DNA of 64,000 bases from an uncultured Eubacteriales bacterium. GTDB taxonomy: Bacteria; Bacillota; Clostridia; Christensenellales; Borkfalkiaceae. The position numbers were made by a program, and so were the translations under genes. Under the pieces are notes generated by a model. That model saw only the letters and a program-made list of their open reading frames with translations, had not been told where the DNA came from and searched no databases. The stretch lies in the NCBI GenBank assembly GCA_902767225.1, contig CACXGN010000020.1:124001-188000 (forward strand), in the 5' to 3' direction. Positions within the stretch are counted from its first letter, which is position 1. Each line of letters opens with the position of its first letter. This document shows, piece after piece, positions 1 through 7,485 of the stretch.

Positions 1-29
1 ATAAAAACTGTTGCGGTAAAGAGAACTAA
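1..29 (+). CDS. secA: Preprotein translocase ATPase SecA, extreme C-terminus (partial)
   Basis: Bases 3-29 read KNCCGKEN followed by a stop. This matches the end of the SecA C-terminal zinc-binding tail (CxCxSGKKYKxCCG), which binds SecB or ribosomes in many bacteria. Only the last eight codons lie in the window. The call is supported by context: secA directly upstream of prfB is a common arrangement in Firmicutes. The tail alone cannot exclude another protein with the same SEC-C motif. Confidence 0.7.
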
Positions 30-105
30 AAAGGTATAACGGCGGTCGTTTCTGCCGTAGAGAGCGGAGCGAACGTGGGTAAAAACGGTAACAAAAAATA
101 TTATT

Positions 106-399
106 ATGCCATCGTCGAAAGAATATAAAGATTTTATATTAGAACAACTTGAACTTTCATGTGATATAAGTTGCAAACCTATGATGGGTGAGTATCTTTT
201 GTATAAAGAAGGTTTACTTTTCGGCGGGATATACGATAATAGGCTTTTGGTAAAAATAACTAAAACCAACGATAAATTCGCTCTTATAAAGCAGTTGCCG
301 TATAGCGGCGCAAAGCCGATGTATTTAATTGAAGACGTTGACGATAAAAAGCAGTTACAAGATATAATAAACGCCACGGTATCGGGGCTTAAAAAATAA
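106..399 (+). CDS. TfoX/Sxy N-terminal domain protein
   Basis: A 97-residue protein that looks like a stand-alone TfoX N-terminal domain. It has the family pattern MMGEYLLYKEGLLFGGIYDN near residues 26-45, then a basic strand and a PMYLIED segment near residue 70. TfoX_N proteins of this size are widespread in Clostridia. Their role is not established; the competence-regulator function of the long Sxy proteins should not be assumed. The start ATG has only a weak ribosome binding site, and no better in-frame start is visible. It sits between secA and prfB with 27 bases before the prfB start, and the same transcript may carry both. Confidence 0.8.
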   Translation: MPSSKEYKDFILEQLELSCDISCKPMMGEYLLYKEGLLFGGIYDNRLLVKITKTNDKFALIKQLPYSGAKPMYLIEDVDDKKQLQDIINATVSGLKK

Positions 400-426
400 A
401 AACGGTTAAACCATAAAAGGTGAAAT

Positions 427-1528
427 ATGTTAAAAACCGAAGAGTATAGACTCAAAATAAAAGAATTAAAAGGTATCTTACAAGAGACGGGACACTCTCT
501 TTGACGTCGATAGGTTAAGAAAAGAATTATCCGAAAAGACTGCGGAGTCCGAAAAACCCGAAGTCTATTTAGACCTTGAAAAATCCCAGAAGATATCCAA
601 AGAGATAGCAAGCATCACTTCTAAACTCGAAAAATTCGAGAAGGCTGAAAAGACCGTGAACGACACGGCAGACGTTATAGACCTAGCCGAAGAAGAGAAC
701 GACGAAGAACTTTTTTCCGAGATCGATTCGGCGCTATCGGACGTTGAAAAAACGATCGAAGAAATGCGCCTTAACGCACTTTTAACCGGCAAATACGATA
801 ACCTTAACGCAATTTTAACGCTGCATGCGGGCGCGGGCGGAACGGAGGCTTGCGACTGGACGGAAATGCTTTATCGCATGTATATTTGCTATGCGGAAAA
901 GAGCGGCTATACCATAACCGAACTGGATAGATTAGACGGCGACGAAGCAGGCATAAAATCCGTTTCCTTTAAGGTGGAAGGCGAATATGCATACGGATAT
1001 TTAAAGGCGGAAAAGGGCGTGCACAGGCTTGTCCGTATATCTCCTTTCGACGCGAACAAAAGAAGACATACTTCTTTTTCTTCACTCGAAGTTATGCCTG
1101 AAATTATCGACGACGAAGAGATAAAGGTAAACCCCGAAGATCTTCGTATAGATACTTATAGAAGTAGCGGTGCTGGCGGTCAGCACATCAACAAGACCGA
1201 CTCCGCAATAAGAATAACGCATATTCCTACGGGGATTGTCGTCGCGTGCCAAAACGAGCGCAGCCAAACGCAGAATAAAGAAATGGCTATGCGTATGCTG
1301 ATAAGTAAACTTTTGGAAAAGCGCGAAGAAGAACGTATGGAGCGCGATCAGGATATAAAGGGTGAAATCAAAAAGATCGAGTGGGGCAGCCAGATAAGAA
1401 GTTACGTGTTCTGTCCGTATACGCTCGTTAAAGACCATAGAACGGGTTACGAAATAGCAGACGTAAACTCGGTAATGAACGGCAATATACAAGGCTTTAT
1501 AAACGATTATCTTAAAAAGTCGCAATGA
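427..1528 (+). CDS. prfB: Peptide chain release factor 2, expressed through a programmed +1 frameshift
   Basis: RF2 recognises UGA/UAA stop codons and triggers peptide release on the ribosome. The ATG at 427 is preceded by AAAGGTGA and opens a 25-codon frame that ends at an in-frame TGA (502-504) after CTT. Skipping one base there joins it to the long frame, giving about 366 residues, the usual RF2 length. The downstream frame carries the SPF anticodon-like tripeptide (RISPFDANKR) and the catalytic GGQ loop (SSGAGGQHINKTDSA). The slip site is the classical CTT TGA C. The usual AGGGGG stimulator three bases upstream is not present; only a GGG lies seven bases upstream. The stop overlaps the tsaD start (ATGA). 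Confidence 0.96.
499..505 (+). promoter_or_regulatory. prfB +1 programmed frameshift site (CTT TGA C)
   Basis: The P-site Leu codon CTT, in-frame UGA and following C form the conserved RF2 autoregulatory slip sequence. When RF2 is scarce the ribosome pauses at UGA and slips forward one base. Both frames join seamlessly into RF2: residues before the site end in GHSL and those after begin DVDRLRKEL. Confidence 0.93.
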
Positions 1529-2577
1529 ACTATTTTGAAAGTATTAAAAGTCAACCTATAAAAGAAGATCCGCTGATCTTGGGAATAGAAACTTCTTGTG
1601 ACGAAACGGCTGTTTCCGTCGTAAAAAGCGGAAGAAAAATCGTTTCAGACGTAATAATAAGTTCGGCTTACCGCCACGCGGAATTCGGCGGCGTAGTGCC
1701 GGAGATAGCGTCACGCATGCATACTACGGCGATACTTAACGCTACCGAAAAAGCGCTAAAAGACGCAAACGTCACGTTTTCGGATATAGACGCAATAGCG
1801 GTAACCGAGGGCGCAGGGCTAATCGGCGCACTTTTAGTCGGCGTGTCCTTTGCCAAGGCGCTGGCGTTTTCACTAAATAAGCCGCTTATTCCCGTAAGCC
1901 ATATAAGGGGGCACGTCGCCGCGGCATACCTTGCGGACGAAAACTTAAAGCCACCCTTTATTTCGGTTTTATGTAGCGGCGGGCATACTGCAATTATCGC
2001 AGTAAAAGATTACTATACTTTTGAAATTTTAGGTAAGACTATAGACGACGCTGTTGGCGAAGCCTTCGATAAAGTCGCAAGGGTATTAGGGCTAAATTAT
2101 CCCGGCGGACCTAACGTAGAACGCCTTGCAAAAGACGGCAAAAAAACGGTTAAACTTCCGAAAATGCTTAAAAATTATTCTGGCGGGGAATACGACTTTT
2201 CTTATAGCGGGTTAAAGACCGCCGTTATAAATTACGTCCACACGCAAAAGCAAAAGGGCAAAGAGATTAACGGGGCAGACGTCGCCGCGAGTTTCCAGTC
2301 CGCCGCAATAGACGTTTTGATAAATAAAGCAATCAAAGCCGCAAAAGAAAAGGGGTATAACACGATCGCACTCTCCGGCGGAGTGGGCGCAAACGGATAT
2401 TTAAGGGAAAATTTGGCGAAAGCAACTGCTGAAAAGGGACTAAAACTCGTCCTTCCGGAAAAAAGATTTTGCACCGATAACGGTGCAATGATAGCAGCGG
2501 AAGGGTATTTGCAATATAAAAAGGGGAATTTTGCCGACTTATCGCTTAACGCAAAGGCAAACGTTCCGTTAGGATAA
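1525..2577 (+). CDS. tsaD: tRNA N6-adenosine threonylcarbamoyltransferase TsaD
   Basis: Transfers the threonylcarbamoyl group onto A37 of ANN-decoding tRNAs, together with TsaB and TsaE in bacteria. The 350-residue length fits the family. Visible motifs are the ASKHA phosphate loop LGIETSCDETAVSV (residues 18-31), the metal-binding HIRGH near residue 130, and SGGVGANGYLR near residue 286. TsaD starts inside the prfB stop (4-base overlap), so the two are translationally coupled. tsaB and tsaE are not in this window. Confidence 0.96.
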   Translation: MNYFESIKSQPIKEDPLILGIETSCDETAVSVVKSGRKIVSDVIISSAYRHAEFGGVVPEIASRMHTTAILNATEKALKDANVTFSDIDAIAVTEGAGLIGALLVGVSFAKALAFSLNKPLIPVSHIRGHVAAAYLADENLKPPFISVLCSGGHTAIIAVKDYYTFEILGKTIDDAVGEAFDKVARVLGLNYPGGPNVERLAKDGKKTVKLPKMLKNYSGGEYDFSYSGLKTAVINYVHTQKQKGKEINGADVAASFQSAAIDVLINKAIKAAKEKGYNTIALSGGVGANGYLRENLAKATAEKGLKLVLPEKRFCTDNGAMIAAEGYLQYKKGNFADLSLNAKANVPLG

Positions 2578-2579
2578 AA

Positions 2580-2864
2580 ATGATAAAGCATATAGTATTT
2601 TTCAAGATAAAAGAAGGCGAAAGCGTAGAAGAGGCTAAAAAAGTGCTGCTGTCTATGAAAGGCGTCGTTCCGGAGATCGTAGAATTAGAAGTCGGAACAG
2701 ACTTTTTGCATAGCGAAAGGTCTTTCGATTTGGCGCTTATCGTCACCGTTAAAGACAAAAAAGCGCTTGACAATTATCAGAAAAACGAATATCATTGTGG
2801 GGTAGTTAAACCGCATATGCACCGCGTAAGGTGCGATAGCGCCGCGGTGGATTACGAAATATAA
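2580..2864 (+). CDS. Dabb (dimeric alpha+beta barrel) domain protein
   Basis: A 94-residue protein starting MIKHIVFFKIKEG, typical of the stress-responsive Dabb family: a beta strand with the H-I-V-x-F-K pattern, an amphipathic helix, a LEVGTDFLHSERSFDLALIV-like central strand and a C-terminal histidine region. These small barrels dimerise; some bind haem or polyketide ligands, but many have no known substrate. It follows the tsaD stop by two bases, so it is probably the last gene of the prfB-tsaD transcript. Function cannot be narrowed further from sequence. Confidence 0.85.
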   Translation: MIKHIVFFKIKEGESVEEAKKVLLSMKGVVPEIVELEVGTDFLHSERSFDLALIVTVKDKKALDNYQKNEYHCGVVKPHMHRVRCDSAAVDYEI

Positions 2865-2868
2865 CGCC

Positions 2869-2951
2869 GCGAGTATGGCGGAATTGGCAGACGCGCCAGA
2901 TTCAGGTTCTGGTGGGCAACCGTGCAGGTTCAACTCCTGTTACTCGCACCA
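2869..2951 (+). tRNA. tRNA-Leu(CAG)
   Basis: A complete class II tRNA with encoded CCA. The acceptor stem pairs GCGAGTA (2869-2875) with TACTCGC (2941-2947). The anticodon stem CCAGA/TCTGG encloses loop TTCAGGT, giving anticodon CAG. A long variable arm (GGGCAACCGT region) and the T-loop GTTCAACTC are present. It starts four bases after the Dabb gene stop, so it may be processed from that transcript. Confidence 0.96.
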
Positions 2952-2957
2952 AAGCAG

Positions 2958-2994
2958 TGGGTCAAAAGGTCTTTCGGCATTTTGACCCATTTTT
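2958..2994 (+). terminator. Intrinsic terminator after tRNA-Leu
   Basis: A perfect 10-bp stem, TGGGTCAAAA (2958-2967) with TTTTGACCCA (2980-2989), followed by five Ts. It ends the prfB-tsaD-tRNA-Leu unit. Confidence 0.85.
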
Positions 2995-3028
2995 GCATAT
3001 TTTTAGGCAAAAACTAGCGATTTTGGAA

Positions 3029-3056
3029 ACCCTTGAATTTCAAGGGTCTTTTTTTT
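3029..3056 (+). terminator. Second intrinsic terminator downstream of tRNA-Leu
   Basis: Inverted repeat ACCCTTGAA / TTCAAGGGT (3029-3047) followed by a run of eight Ts (3049-3056). It lies just before the accessory cassette. Confidence 0.8.
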
Positions 3057-3101
3057 ATTCCCAAAAATCCAAAAAAACACCCTACCTACAAACATAGGTA
3101 A

Positions 3102-3118
3102 AGTGGGTTAAAATGTGT
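3102..3118 (+). repeat. Left copy of cassette-flanking inverted repeat
   Basis: AGTGGGTTAAAATGTGT here is matched in inverted orientation at 5567-5583 (16 of 17 bases), and its 14-base core GTGGGTTAAAATGT is matched perfectly at 5600-5613. Together the copies bracket the LRR/GIY-YIG genes. They could be ends of a mobile cassette or recombination sites. Confidence 0.6.
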
Positions 3119-3120
3119 AA

Positions 3121-3137
3121 TGGACGGGATTTGAACC
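3121..3137 (-). other. tRNA 3'-end-like fragment (possible attachment-site remnant)
   Basis: On the minus strand these bases read GGTTCAAATCCCGTCCA, resembling a tRNA T-loop and the 3' half of a T-stem plus acceptor. The 5' side does not form a proper T-stem and no tRNA body is present. Integrating elements often leave such 3' tRNA fragments at their junctions. This one sits directly beside the left inverted repeat. It could also be chance. Confidence 0.4.
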
Positions 3138-3179
3138 TATATACTGTTGACTTAATATTTATTTTTTGTTAAAATACCT

Positions 3180-3292
3180 TTGCGACCTAACTTAATAGTT
3201 TCTGTAAAAGTATACTCTATGGTAGAGTGTACCTTATTCGCTTTACATAAAAAATCTTTTACAGAAACGATTTTTAATGGTTAGTGTCGCAA
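3180..3292 (+). ncRNA. Long structured hairpin in the leader of the LRR gene (class unknown)
   Basis: Two arms separated by 45 bases form a 13-bp perfect stem, GTTTCTGTAAAAG (3198-3210) with CTTTTACAGAAAC (3256-3268). This is extended outward by CTAAC/GTTAG and TTGCGAC/GTCGCAA (3180-3191 with 3280-3292), with one bulge and an internal loop. A smaller hairpin (ACTCTA/TAGAGT) sits in the apical loop. I do not recognise it as a known riboswitch. It is followed by a terminator hairpin, so it may be an attenuating leader or a small RNA. Confidence 0.5.
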
Positions 3293-3316
3293 CTGGGCGA
3301 TAAAGGCGCTTTACGG

Positions 3317-3348
3317 TGTCGCATATCGTTTGGTATGCGACATTTTTT
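3317..3348 (+). terminator. Terminator hairpin just upstream of the LRR gene
   Basis: TGTCGCATA (3317-3325) pairs with TATGCGACA (3334-3342), then six Ts. It precedes the LRR start codon by only 18 bases. Its GTCGC/GCGAC arms are the same pentamers used in the base of the upstream hairpin, so alternative pairings are possible. Confidence 0.65.
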
Positions 3349-3365
3349 GTTGAAAGGGTATTTTT

Positions 3366-5054
3366 ATGAAAAAATTATTATTAAAAGTTTTAGTTTTTTG
3401 TATAGCAATTTGTTCTATGCTATTTGTTTTTACGGCTTGTGACAGTGCTGATTCGCCGCCAAGCGATGTCGAAACGGGACAGGAACAAAATATTGATAAT
3501 GACAACGAAAACGGGCAAGAGCAAAACAATAACGAAAACGGCGGCAACGATATAAAACCGACTGGCGGAGAAAAACCCGATACGTCGCAAGTTATCAATG
3601 CAAGCGATATTACTTTAAATACTACAAACGTTTCGATTACTGTCGTGGATACGGTTGTTTTGGTCGCCACCGTTGCGCCCGCAGACACGACAAATAAAAC
3701 GGTAACTTGGACTAGTTCAAATGAAAGTATTGCTACGGTTTCAAACGGAACGGTAACGGCATTAAAAGTGGGCACGGCTACTATCACTGCAATGACAGTA
3801 AACGGCAAAACCGCAACTTGTAACGTTACGGTAACAGAACCGCAAATCGCCGTTTCCGTATATGTTGACGGAGCGCTGTATGATACGGTTTATACGTCGG
3901 AAACTGCAAAATATAAAATCACTCCTCCAGCCGTGGAAGAAGATATAACCACTAATCCGAATTCCGAAAAGTATTTTTACGGGTGGTTTTTGGATAGTAA
4001 TTTTCAAACGCCGTTAAACGATGATTGCACGTTTACAAAAGATTCAAAAATATACGCTAAATGGATAACGGTTTATACTAATTTTTTTGACTATACCGTT
4101 TCACAAGGCAAAGCCACGATAACGGGTTTTAATGATTCTACTGCGACGGTAGTTGTTGTCCCAGCGTATTTAAATTCTTTTCCTGTTACTACAATAGGAA
4201 CTATAAAATATTCTACTTATGGTGTAAACTATGTTTATTACGGTGCGTTTAAAGATAAAACGATGATAAGAAAGGTTATAATTTGTGATGGCGTACAAAG
4301 AATAGATGAATATGCTTTTTGGGGATGTAATTCTATGGAAGAAATTATTATCCCTGATAGTATAATAAGTATAGGGAACTCGGCATTTAAGGGGTGCAGC
4401 AGTTTGACAAGCGTTGCAATACCTGACGGTATGAAAACCATAGAAAACGGAGCTTTTTCAGAATGCAGTAGTTTAACGAGTATAACGATACCTGATAGTG
4501 TAACGAGTATAGGAGTTGGTGTGTTTTCTGGTTGTAGCAGTTTAACAAGCATAACTATTCCTGATAGTGTAACAAGTATAGGTGGTTCTGCGTTCTCTGG
4601 TTGTAGCAGTTTAACAAGTATAACTATCCCCGATAGTGTAACGAGTATAGGTAGTTCTGCGTTCGGTGGTTGCAGTAAAATAACAAGTATAACAATACCT
4701 AATAGCGTAACGAGTATAGAAATAGAAGCGTTCTATAATTGCAGTAGCTTAACGAGTGTAACGATACCTGATAGCGTAACGAGTATAGAAAGTTTTGCGT
4801 TCTATAATTGCAGCAGTTTAACGAGTGTAACAATTCCTGACAGTGTAACGAGTATAGAAAGAAATGTGTTCGACAATTGTCCGTTAGAAAAAATTTATTA
4901 TACCGGCACTGCTCAAGCTTGGAATAATGTTTCAATTAAAATAAACAATTCGTTTTTATCTTCCGCCACAATCTATTATTATTCAGAAACAGAACAAGAA
5001 GGTTGTTGGCACTACGTCAACGGTGAAATTGTAGAGTGGGGCATTGATTGGTGA
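3366..5054 (+). CDS. BspA-like leucine-rich-repeat surface lipoprotein
   Basis: A 562-residue exported protein. The N-terminus MKKLLLKVLVFCIAICS ends in FTAC, a plausible lipobox with Cys near residue 26. A low-complexity Asn/Glu/Gln/Gly linker follows. Residues about 75-158 look like a bacterial Ig-like (Big_2) domain (VTWTSSNESIATVSNGTVTA). Residues about 160-236 resemble an InlB/Flg_new type repeat (FYGWFLDSNFQTPL). From about 285 to 510 there are 23-residue LRR_5 repeats of the form SSLTSITIPDSVTSIG. Such proteins are displayed on the surface and often bind host or bacterial ligands; the ligand here is unknown. The ribosome binding site is AAAGGG. AT-rich codon use and flanking repeats suggest acquisition by transfer. 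Confidence 0.88.
   Translation: MKKLLLKVLVFCIAICSMLFVFTACDSADSPPSDVETGQEQNIDNDNENGQEQNNNENGGNDIKPTGGEKPDTSQVINASDITLNTTNVSITVVDTVVLVATVAPADTTNKTVTWTSSNESIATVSNGTVTALKVGTATITAMTVNGKTATCNVTVTEPQIAVSVYVDGALYDTVYTSETAKYKITPPAVEEDITTNPNSEKYFYGWFLDSNFQTPLNDDCTFTKDSKIYAKWITVYTNFFDYTVSQGKATITGFNDSTATVVVVPAYLNSFPVTTIGTIKYSTYGVNYVYYGAFKDKTMIRKVIICDGVQRIDEYAFWGCNSMEEIIIPDSIISIGNSAFKGCSSLTSVAIPDGMKTIENGAFSECSSLTSITIPDSVTSIGVGVFSGCSSLTSITIPDSVTSIGGSAFSGCSSLTSITIPDSVTSIGSSAFGGCSKITSITIPNSVTSIEIEAFYNCSSLTSVTIPDSVTSIESFAFYNCSSLTSVTIPDSVTSIERNVFDNCPLEKIYYTGTAQAWNNVSIKINNSFLSSATIYYYSETEQEGCWHYVNGEIVEWGIDW
4380..4870 (+). repeat. 69-bp tandem repeats encoding LRR_5 units
   Basis: About seven consecutive units share the pattern ggTTGTAGCAGTTTAACAAG..CCTGATAGTGTAACGAGTATA with a 69-base (23-codon) period. 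Near identity between adjacent units suggests recent expansion and potential for copy-number change. Confidence 0.85.
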
Positions 5055-5521
5055 CTTATAATGCTTTAATTTCTACAATAAAACAGAATAAAGTTAAAAG
5101 GTTTTTTTATACAAATGATATACAATTTAAATCCGACCTTAATCAATTTAAAAATAAAGGCGGAGTTTATATTATTTTTGATAAAAAACAAAACGATGAA
5201 ATTATTTATATTGGAGAGTCGAAAGATTTATATGAACGACTAACAACGCATTTTGGCGTGTATTCTCAATATAAAAGTGCATTAAACAAAGCGTTATCAA
5301 CAAAAGGTGGCATAAAAGATACGATAAACGATTACGTAAGAACTAATTTAAGTTTTTGTATTATACTATGTGGAAATCACAAACAAATTGAAACGTATAT
5401 TGTATCAATACTAAAAGCAAATAATTGTAAAATACTAAATTCAGACAAAAAGATTTATTCGCATTACTCAAATAATCCTAATTTTGATAATATTATTGAA
5501 ACAAACATAGTTTTACAATAG
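5051..5521 (+). CDS. GIY-YIG domain protein (putative nuclease)
   Basis: About 156 residues. The GIY-YIG fold signature is GVYIIF near residue 38 and IIYIGES near residue 54, followed by KDLYERLTTHF, which supplies the usual downstream basic residue. Members cut DNA (UvrC, homing endonucleases, repair nucleases); the short stand-alone form cannot be assigned further. GTG at 5051 overlaps the LRR stop as GTGA, so I prefer it; an alternative TTG lies one codon upstream. Translational coupling to the LRR gene and location inside the repeat-bounded cassette are notable. A role in moving the cassette is only conjecture. Confidence 0.75.
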   Translation: MTYNALISTIKQNKVKRFFYTNDIQFKSDLNQFKNKGGVYIIFDKKQNDEIIYIGESKDLYERLTTHFGVYSQYKSALNKALSTKGGIKDTINDYVRTNLSFCIILCGNHKQIETYIVSILKANNCKILNSDKKIYSHYSNNPNFDNIIETNIVLQ

Positions 5522-5566
5522 TAAAATAATTTATTGCAACCTTACTACCGAAACACCTACCCAAAA

Positions 5567-5613
5567 ACACATATTAACCCACTCACTAGTTTATTTTATA
5601 CATTTTAACCCAC
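5567..5613 (-). repeat. Right copies of cassette-flanking inverted repeat
   Basis: Two copies lie here in opposite orientation to the left repeat: 5567-5583 (16 of 17 bases identical to 3102-3118) and 5600-5613 (14 of 14). Just before them, AAACACCTACCCAAAAAC is an imperfect direct repeat of AAACACCCTACCTACAAAC at 3075-3093, which flanks the left copy. Confidence 0.6.
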
Positions 5614-5617
5614 CGAG

Positions 5618-5657
5618 ACAAAAAATGGCAACGACATCAGTCGTTGCCATTTTTTGT
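5618..5657 (+). terminator. Strong bidirectional terminator at the cassette end
   Basis: An 18-bp perfect stem, ACAAAAAATGGCAACGAC with its exact complement, encloses an ATCA loop and carries T/A runs on both sides. It separates the cassette from the following gene. Confidence 0.85.
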
Positions 5658-5857
5658 ATGTAGTTGTATCTAACAGGAGCCCATACAGGAGAAAATCGGC
5701 GTTTGCGCCTTTTCCCGCATTGAAAGCAATAGATAAAACGGAAGATAAAATATTTTAAAAAATATTAAATTTGAAAACAGATAAAAAATTGTTTTGTTAT
5801 ATTGACAATTAAATATGGGCTTGTTAAAATTATCGTATAAATTTTAGGTTGGTAAAT

Positions 5858-7429
5858 ATGAACGAAGAAGTCAAAAATTTAAGTGAAAAATACAAGGAAC
5901 TCTTATTTATTAAGGGCTTTTTGGTAACGGACGATCCTAATATCAATTTGTTGGAATTTCCGTTTAACGGGAACTTTAATAAAACCGATCTTTTAGGCGG
6001 ATATAAAATTTACGCGCATAAAAAAACGGGGGTTCACGTTTATAAAAACGCCGATAAAGCCTTCTTTATTTTAGGGCATGCTTACGCGCCCCTTTTAAAT
6101 GAAGAAAAAGAGAGTGAAATTTTAAAAATACTTTCCGAAAAATACGGCACGGAGGAATTCAGAAATACGGTTGACGCGCTTACGGGCATCTTCGTTTTGG
6201 GCGTTATAGACGGACAAAAAATTTACGCGGAGACCGACGCGGCGGGTATTCAATCCGCTTGCCTTGGCAAAATCGGAGATTATTTTTACCTAACTTCGCA
6301 CGCGCAGATGGTCGGCGATATTTTAAATCTTGAAATGACGGATTTTGTGAAAAAACTTATAGATTATAAGTGGTATATGCGTAAACACGGTCCGTTTCTT
6401 CCTGCTGACCTTACACCTTTTAACGAACTGAAACGCGTGATCCCGAATAATTTATACACTTACGACGGCGAAAAAATAACCCATAAGAGATTTTATCCTT
6501 ATAAAGACCTTTCCGTCGTTAAAACGGAAGAAGAGTATAATGCCGTTATAGCGGAAATGGCGGAACTTCTTAAAAAGGGGTTGCCACTCGCACTTAAAAA
6601 ATGGAAAACTCCGTATATATCGCTGACGGGCGGTATAGACTCCAACACCACTTTTGCGGCGGCAAACGGACATTACGACAAACTTAAAACTTTCAGTTAT
6701 ATTTCTGCCGAAAAAGAGATAAGGGATTCTGACGCCGCGGATATAATTTCAAAGCGTTTTAACGTAGAGCACGAGATATACAATATTCCGTCCGACGAAA
6801 AGGAAATTCCTGATTTTGACGAAATAAAGAATATTTTAGAGCACAATAACGGATATATCACTAAAATTTCCGGAAACGAAGTCAGAAAACGCGCGTATCT
6901 TATTCAGAATTTTAAAGGCGACGTTGAGATAAAGTCTTGGGTATCCGAAAGCATCAGGGCATACGAATATAAGTATTTGGGTAGAAAAAAACTCCCGAAA
7001 CTTTCGCCTAAACTTTATACTAATTTATATAAAGTATTTTTAGTAAACAGAAGTCTTTATCATAAAGTAAAAAAGATATTCAAAAAATATCTAAACGATT
7101 TTGAATACTATTCTATCCCGAAAATTTACGATATCTCTGACGTATACGCAACCGAAATGATGTGGGGAAGTTGGGGTTCTCTTAACATCTCCGAAATGAA
7201 ATCTTATGCGGACATCACTATTTTATATAATAACAGAAAATTTTTGGAACTATGTAACCGTATCCCGCTCGAAAAGAGAATAGACGATACGTTGCATCTC
7301 GATATGAAAAAGTATCTAAATCGCGAACTATATGATATGGGTATTCGCGTTGTCAATATGATGGAAACGAAAAAACGGGCAATGCTATTAAATATAATTT
7401 TTACGATAAATATGTTGCTGCCGTTCTAA
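5858..7429 (+). CDS. Asparagine-synthase-like ATP-PPi-loop protein lacking the glutaminase Cys
   Basis: About 523 residues. The C-terminal half carries an asparagine-synthase-type PP-loop, ISLTGGIDSNTTF near residues 256-268, followed by KTFSYISAEKEIRDSDAA, the usual substrate region. The N-terminal part resembles the class-II amidotransferase fold (ILGHAY, ALTGIFVLGVIDG, FYLTSHA), but the protein does not begin with the catalytic Met-Cys and no early Cys is present. It therefore cannot use glutamine in the standard way. It may activate a carboxylate with ATP for amidation or cyclisation, as in lasso-peptide cyclases or beta-lactam synthetase; the substrate is unknown. ATG at 5858 is preferred over TTG at 5849 because TTTTAGGTTGG precedes it. 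Confidence 0.75.
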   Translation: MNEEVKNLSEKYKELLFIKGFLVTDDPNINLLEFPFNGNFNKTDLLGGYKIYAHKKTGVHVYKNADKAFFILGHAYAPLLNEEKESEILKILSEKYGTEEFRNTVDALTGIFVLGVIDGQKIYAETDAAGIQSACLGKIGDYFYLTSHAQMVGDILNLEMTDFVKKLIDYKWYMRKHGPFLPADLTPFNELKRVIPNNLYTYDGEKITHKRFYPYKDLSVVKTEEEYNAVIAEMAELLKKGLPLALKKWKTPYISLTGGIDSNTTFAAANGHYDKLKTFSYISAEKEIRDSDAADIISKRFNVEHEIYNIPSDEKEIPDFDEIKNILEHNNGYITKISGNEVRKRAYLIQNFKGDVEIKSWVSESIRAYEYKYLGRKKLPKLSPKLYTNLYKVFLVNRSLYHKVKKIFKKYLNDFEYYSIPKIYDISDVYATEMMWGSWGSLNISEMKSYADITILYNNRKFLELCNRIPLEKRIDDTLHLDMKKYLNRELYDMGIRVVNMMETKKRAMLLNIIFTINMLLPF

Positions 7430-7452
7430 AATCTTAAAATTAAAAACTTAAA

Positions 7453-7485
7453 AAAGCGGAAGGCTCAGCCTTCCGCTTTAACTTT
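7453..7485. terminator. Bidirectional terminator between convergent genes
   Basis: AAAGCGGAAGGCT and its complement (7453-7479) form a stem of about 13 bp, with T-rich sequence on the plus side and A-rich on the other. The stop codon of the minus-strand membrane protein lies inside the hairpin. Confidence 0.85.

Larger units (their letters stand above)
5522..5857. other. Intergenic region with repeats, terminator and AT-rich leader
   Basis: No convincing gene. It contains the right-hand inverted repeats (5567-5613), the 18-bp-stem terminator (5618-5657), an imperfect hairpin around 5690-5725 (GGAGAAAA..GGCG/CGCC..TTTTCCC), and an AT-rich stretch up to the ATG at 5858 that probably includes the promoter. 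I could not pick a single clear -35/-10 pair. Confidence 0.6.

Noticed and set aside
1082..1525. 147-codon open frame on the minus strand inside prfB
   Set aside because: Opposite-strand shadow of a well-supported RF2 gene, with no ribosome binding site and no recognisable domain.
2912..3097. Open frame beginning inside tRNA-Leu
   Set aside because: Starts in the tRNA T-arm and runs through two terminators; not a gene.
3311..3808. 165-codon minus-strand frame over the LRR gene start
   Set aside because: Reverse-complement artefact of the repetitive, Thr/Val-rich coding region, without a start signal.
5690..5725. Possible riboswitch upstream of the asparagine-synthase-like gene
   Set aside because: Only one imperfect hairpin could be drawn, with no match to a known aptamer.
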